Both the position numbers and the translations under genes were made by a program. From Sipunculus nudus (taxonomy: Eukaryota; Annelida; Sipuncula; Golfingiida; Sipunculidae), in contig CM049316.1 in the NCBI GenBank assembly GCA_026874595.1, positions 46,267,695-46,331,694 of the forward strand: a stretch of 64,000 nucleotides of DNA, in the 5' to 3' direction. Shown piece by piece: positions 63,942 to 64,000 of this stretch. The stretch's first letter is position 1. Every line of letters starts with the position of its first letter. The notes under the pieces were generated by a model. That model ran no database searches. It saw only the letters and a list, made by a program, of their open reading frames with translations, and had not been told where the DNA came from.

Positions 63942-64000
63942 AAGCTGTGTTTCCATGTATCCGTAAATCTCATACGTCTCGTACGCAAAAAATCGCATCC
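63942..64000 (+). repeat. GTATGCG-type dispersed repeat, copy 2 (cut by window end)
   Basis: 'agctgtgtttccatgtatccgtaaatctc.tacgtctcgtacgcaa.aaatcgca' matches 8702-8757 with three or four differences. It lies in intron 8 of the carboxypeptidase gene. Confidence 0.75.

Overview
The window looks like nuclear DNA of an invertebrate animal, most probably a bivalve mollusc. It is AT-rich, has intron-split genes with ordinary GT-AG junctions, and is crowded with mobile elements. The bivalve assignment is an inference from repeat style: (ACGG)n-tailed hairpin elements resembling the oyster 'pearl' family, and TGACCTTTGACCT tandem repeats. No database search was possible.

Two real genes can be assembled exon by exon. 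On the minus strand an Atg8-family gene, a GABARAPL2/GATE-16 orthologue, runs from its start codon at 51644 to its stop codon at 23569 in four coding exons. The exons join in phase to a 117-residue protein, the length known for GABARAPL2. Its first intron is about 25 kb and holds much of the transposon load. On the plus strand an M14 carboxypeptidase (secreted digestive type) starts at 58607; eight exons join in phase and the gene runs off the window end after the DPNRN motif. A third, isolated first coding exon (minus strand, 4693 to 4623) suggests a further gene whose other exons I could not find.

Layout: 1-1148, broken Helentron-type helicase/endonuclease (minus). 1741-3680, TGACC tandem array split by a 1.08-kb DNA transposon with 7-bp target duplications. 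9029-11140, foldback-like element whose arms are arrays of perfect 18-bp palindromes around a LINE relic. 14040-15300, L1/Tx1-like LINE relic (minus). 17259-19361, pogo-like element with an 870-bp hAT-like element nested inside. 23569-51644, the GABARAPL2 gene. Its intron 1 holds a hAT-like copy split by 6.8 kb of nested repeats (30372-37483), a second TGACC array split by a Helitron-like element (38924-40110), a nearly complete hAT transposon with two frameshifts in its transposase (42567-45349), and two further non-autonomous hAT elements. 51850-58600, intergenic with microsatellites. 58607 to the end, the carboxypeptidase gene with small MITEs in its introns.

The strongest evidence is internal. 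Target-site duplications match base for base at five hAT-type insertions and one unclassified element, and two insertions lie in tandem repeats whose undisturbed units serve as empty sites. The two cellular genes are unrelated in function: one acts in autophagy and membrane traffic, the other in extracellular protein digestion.
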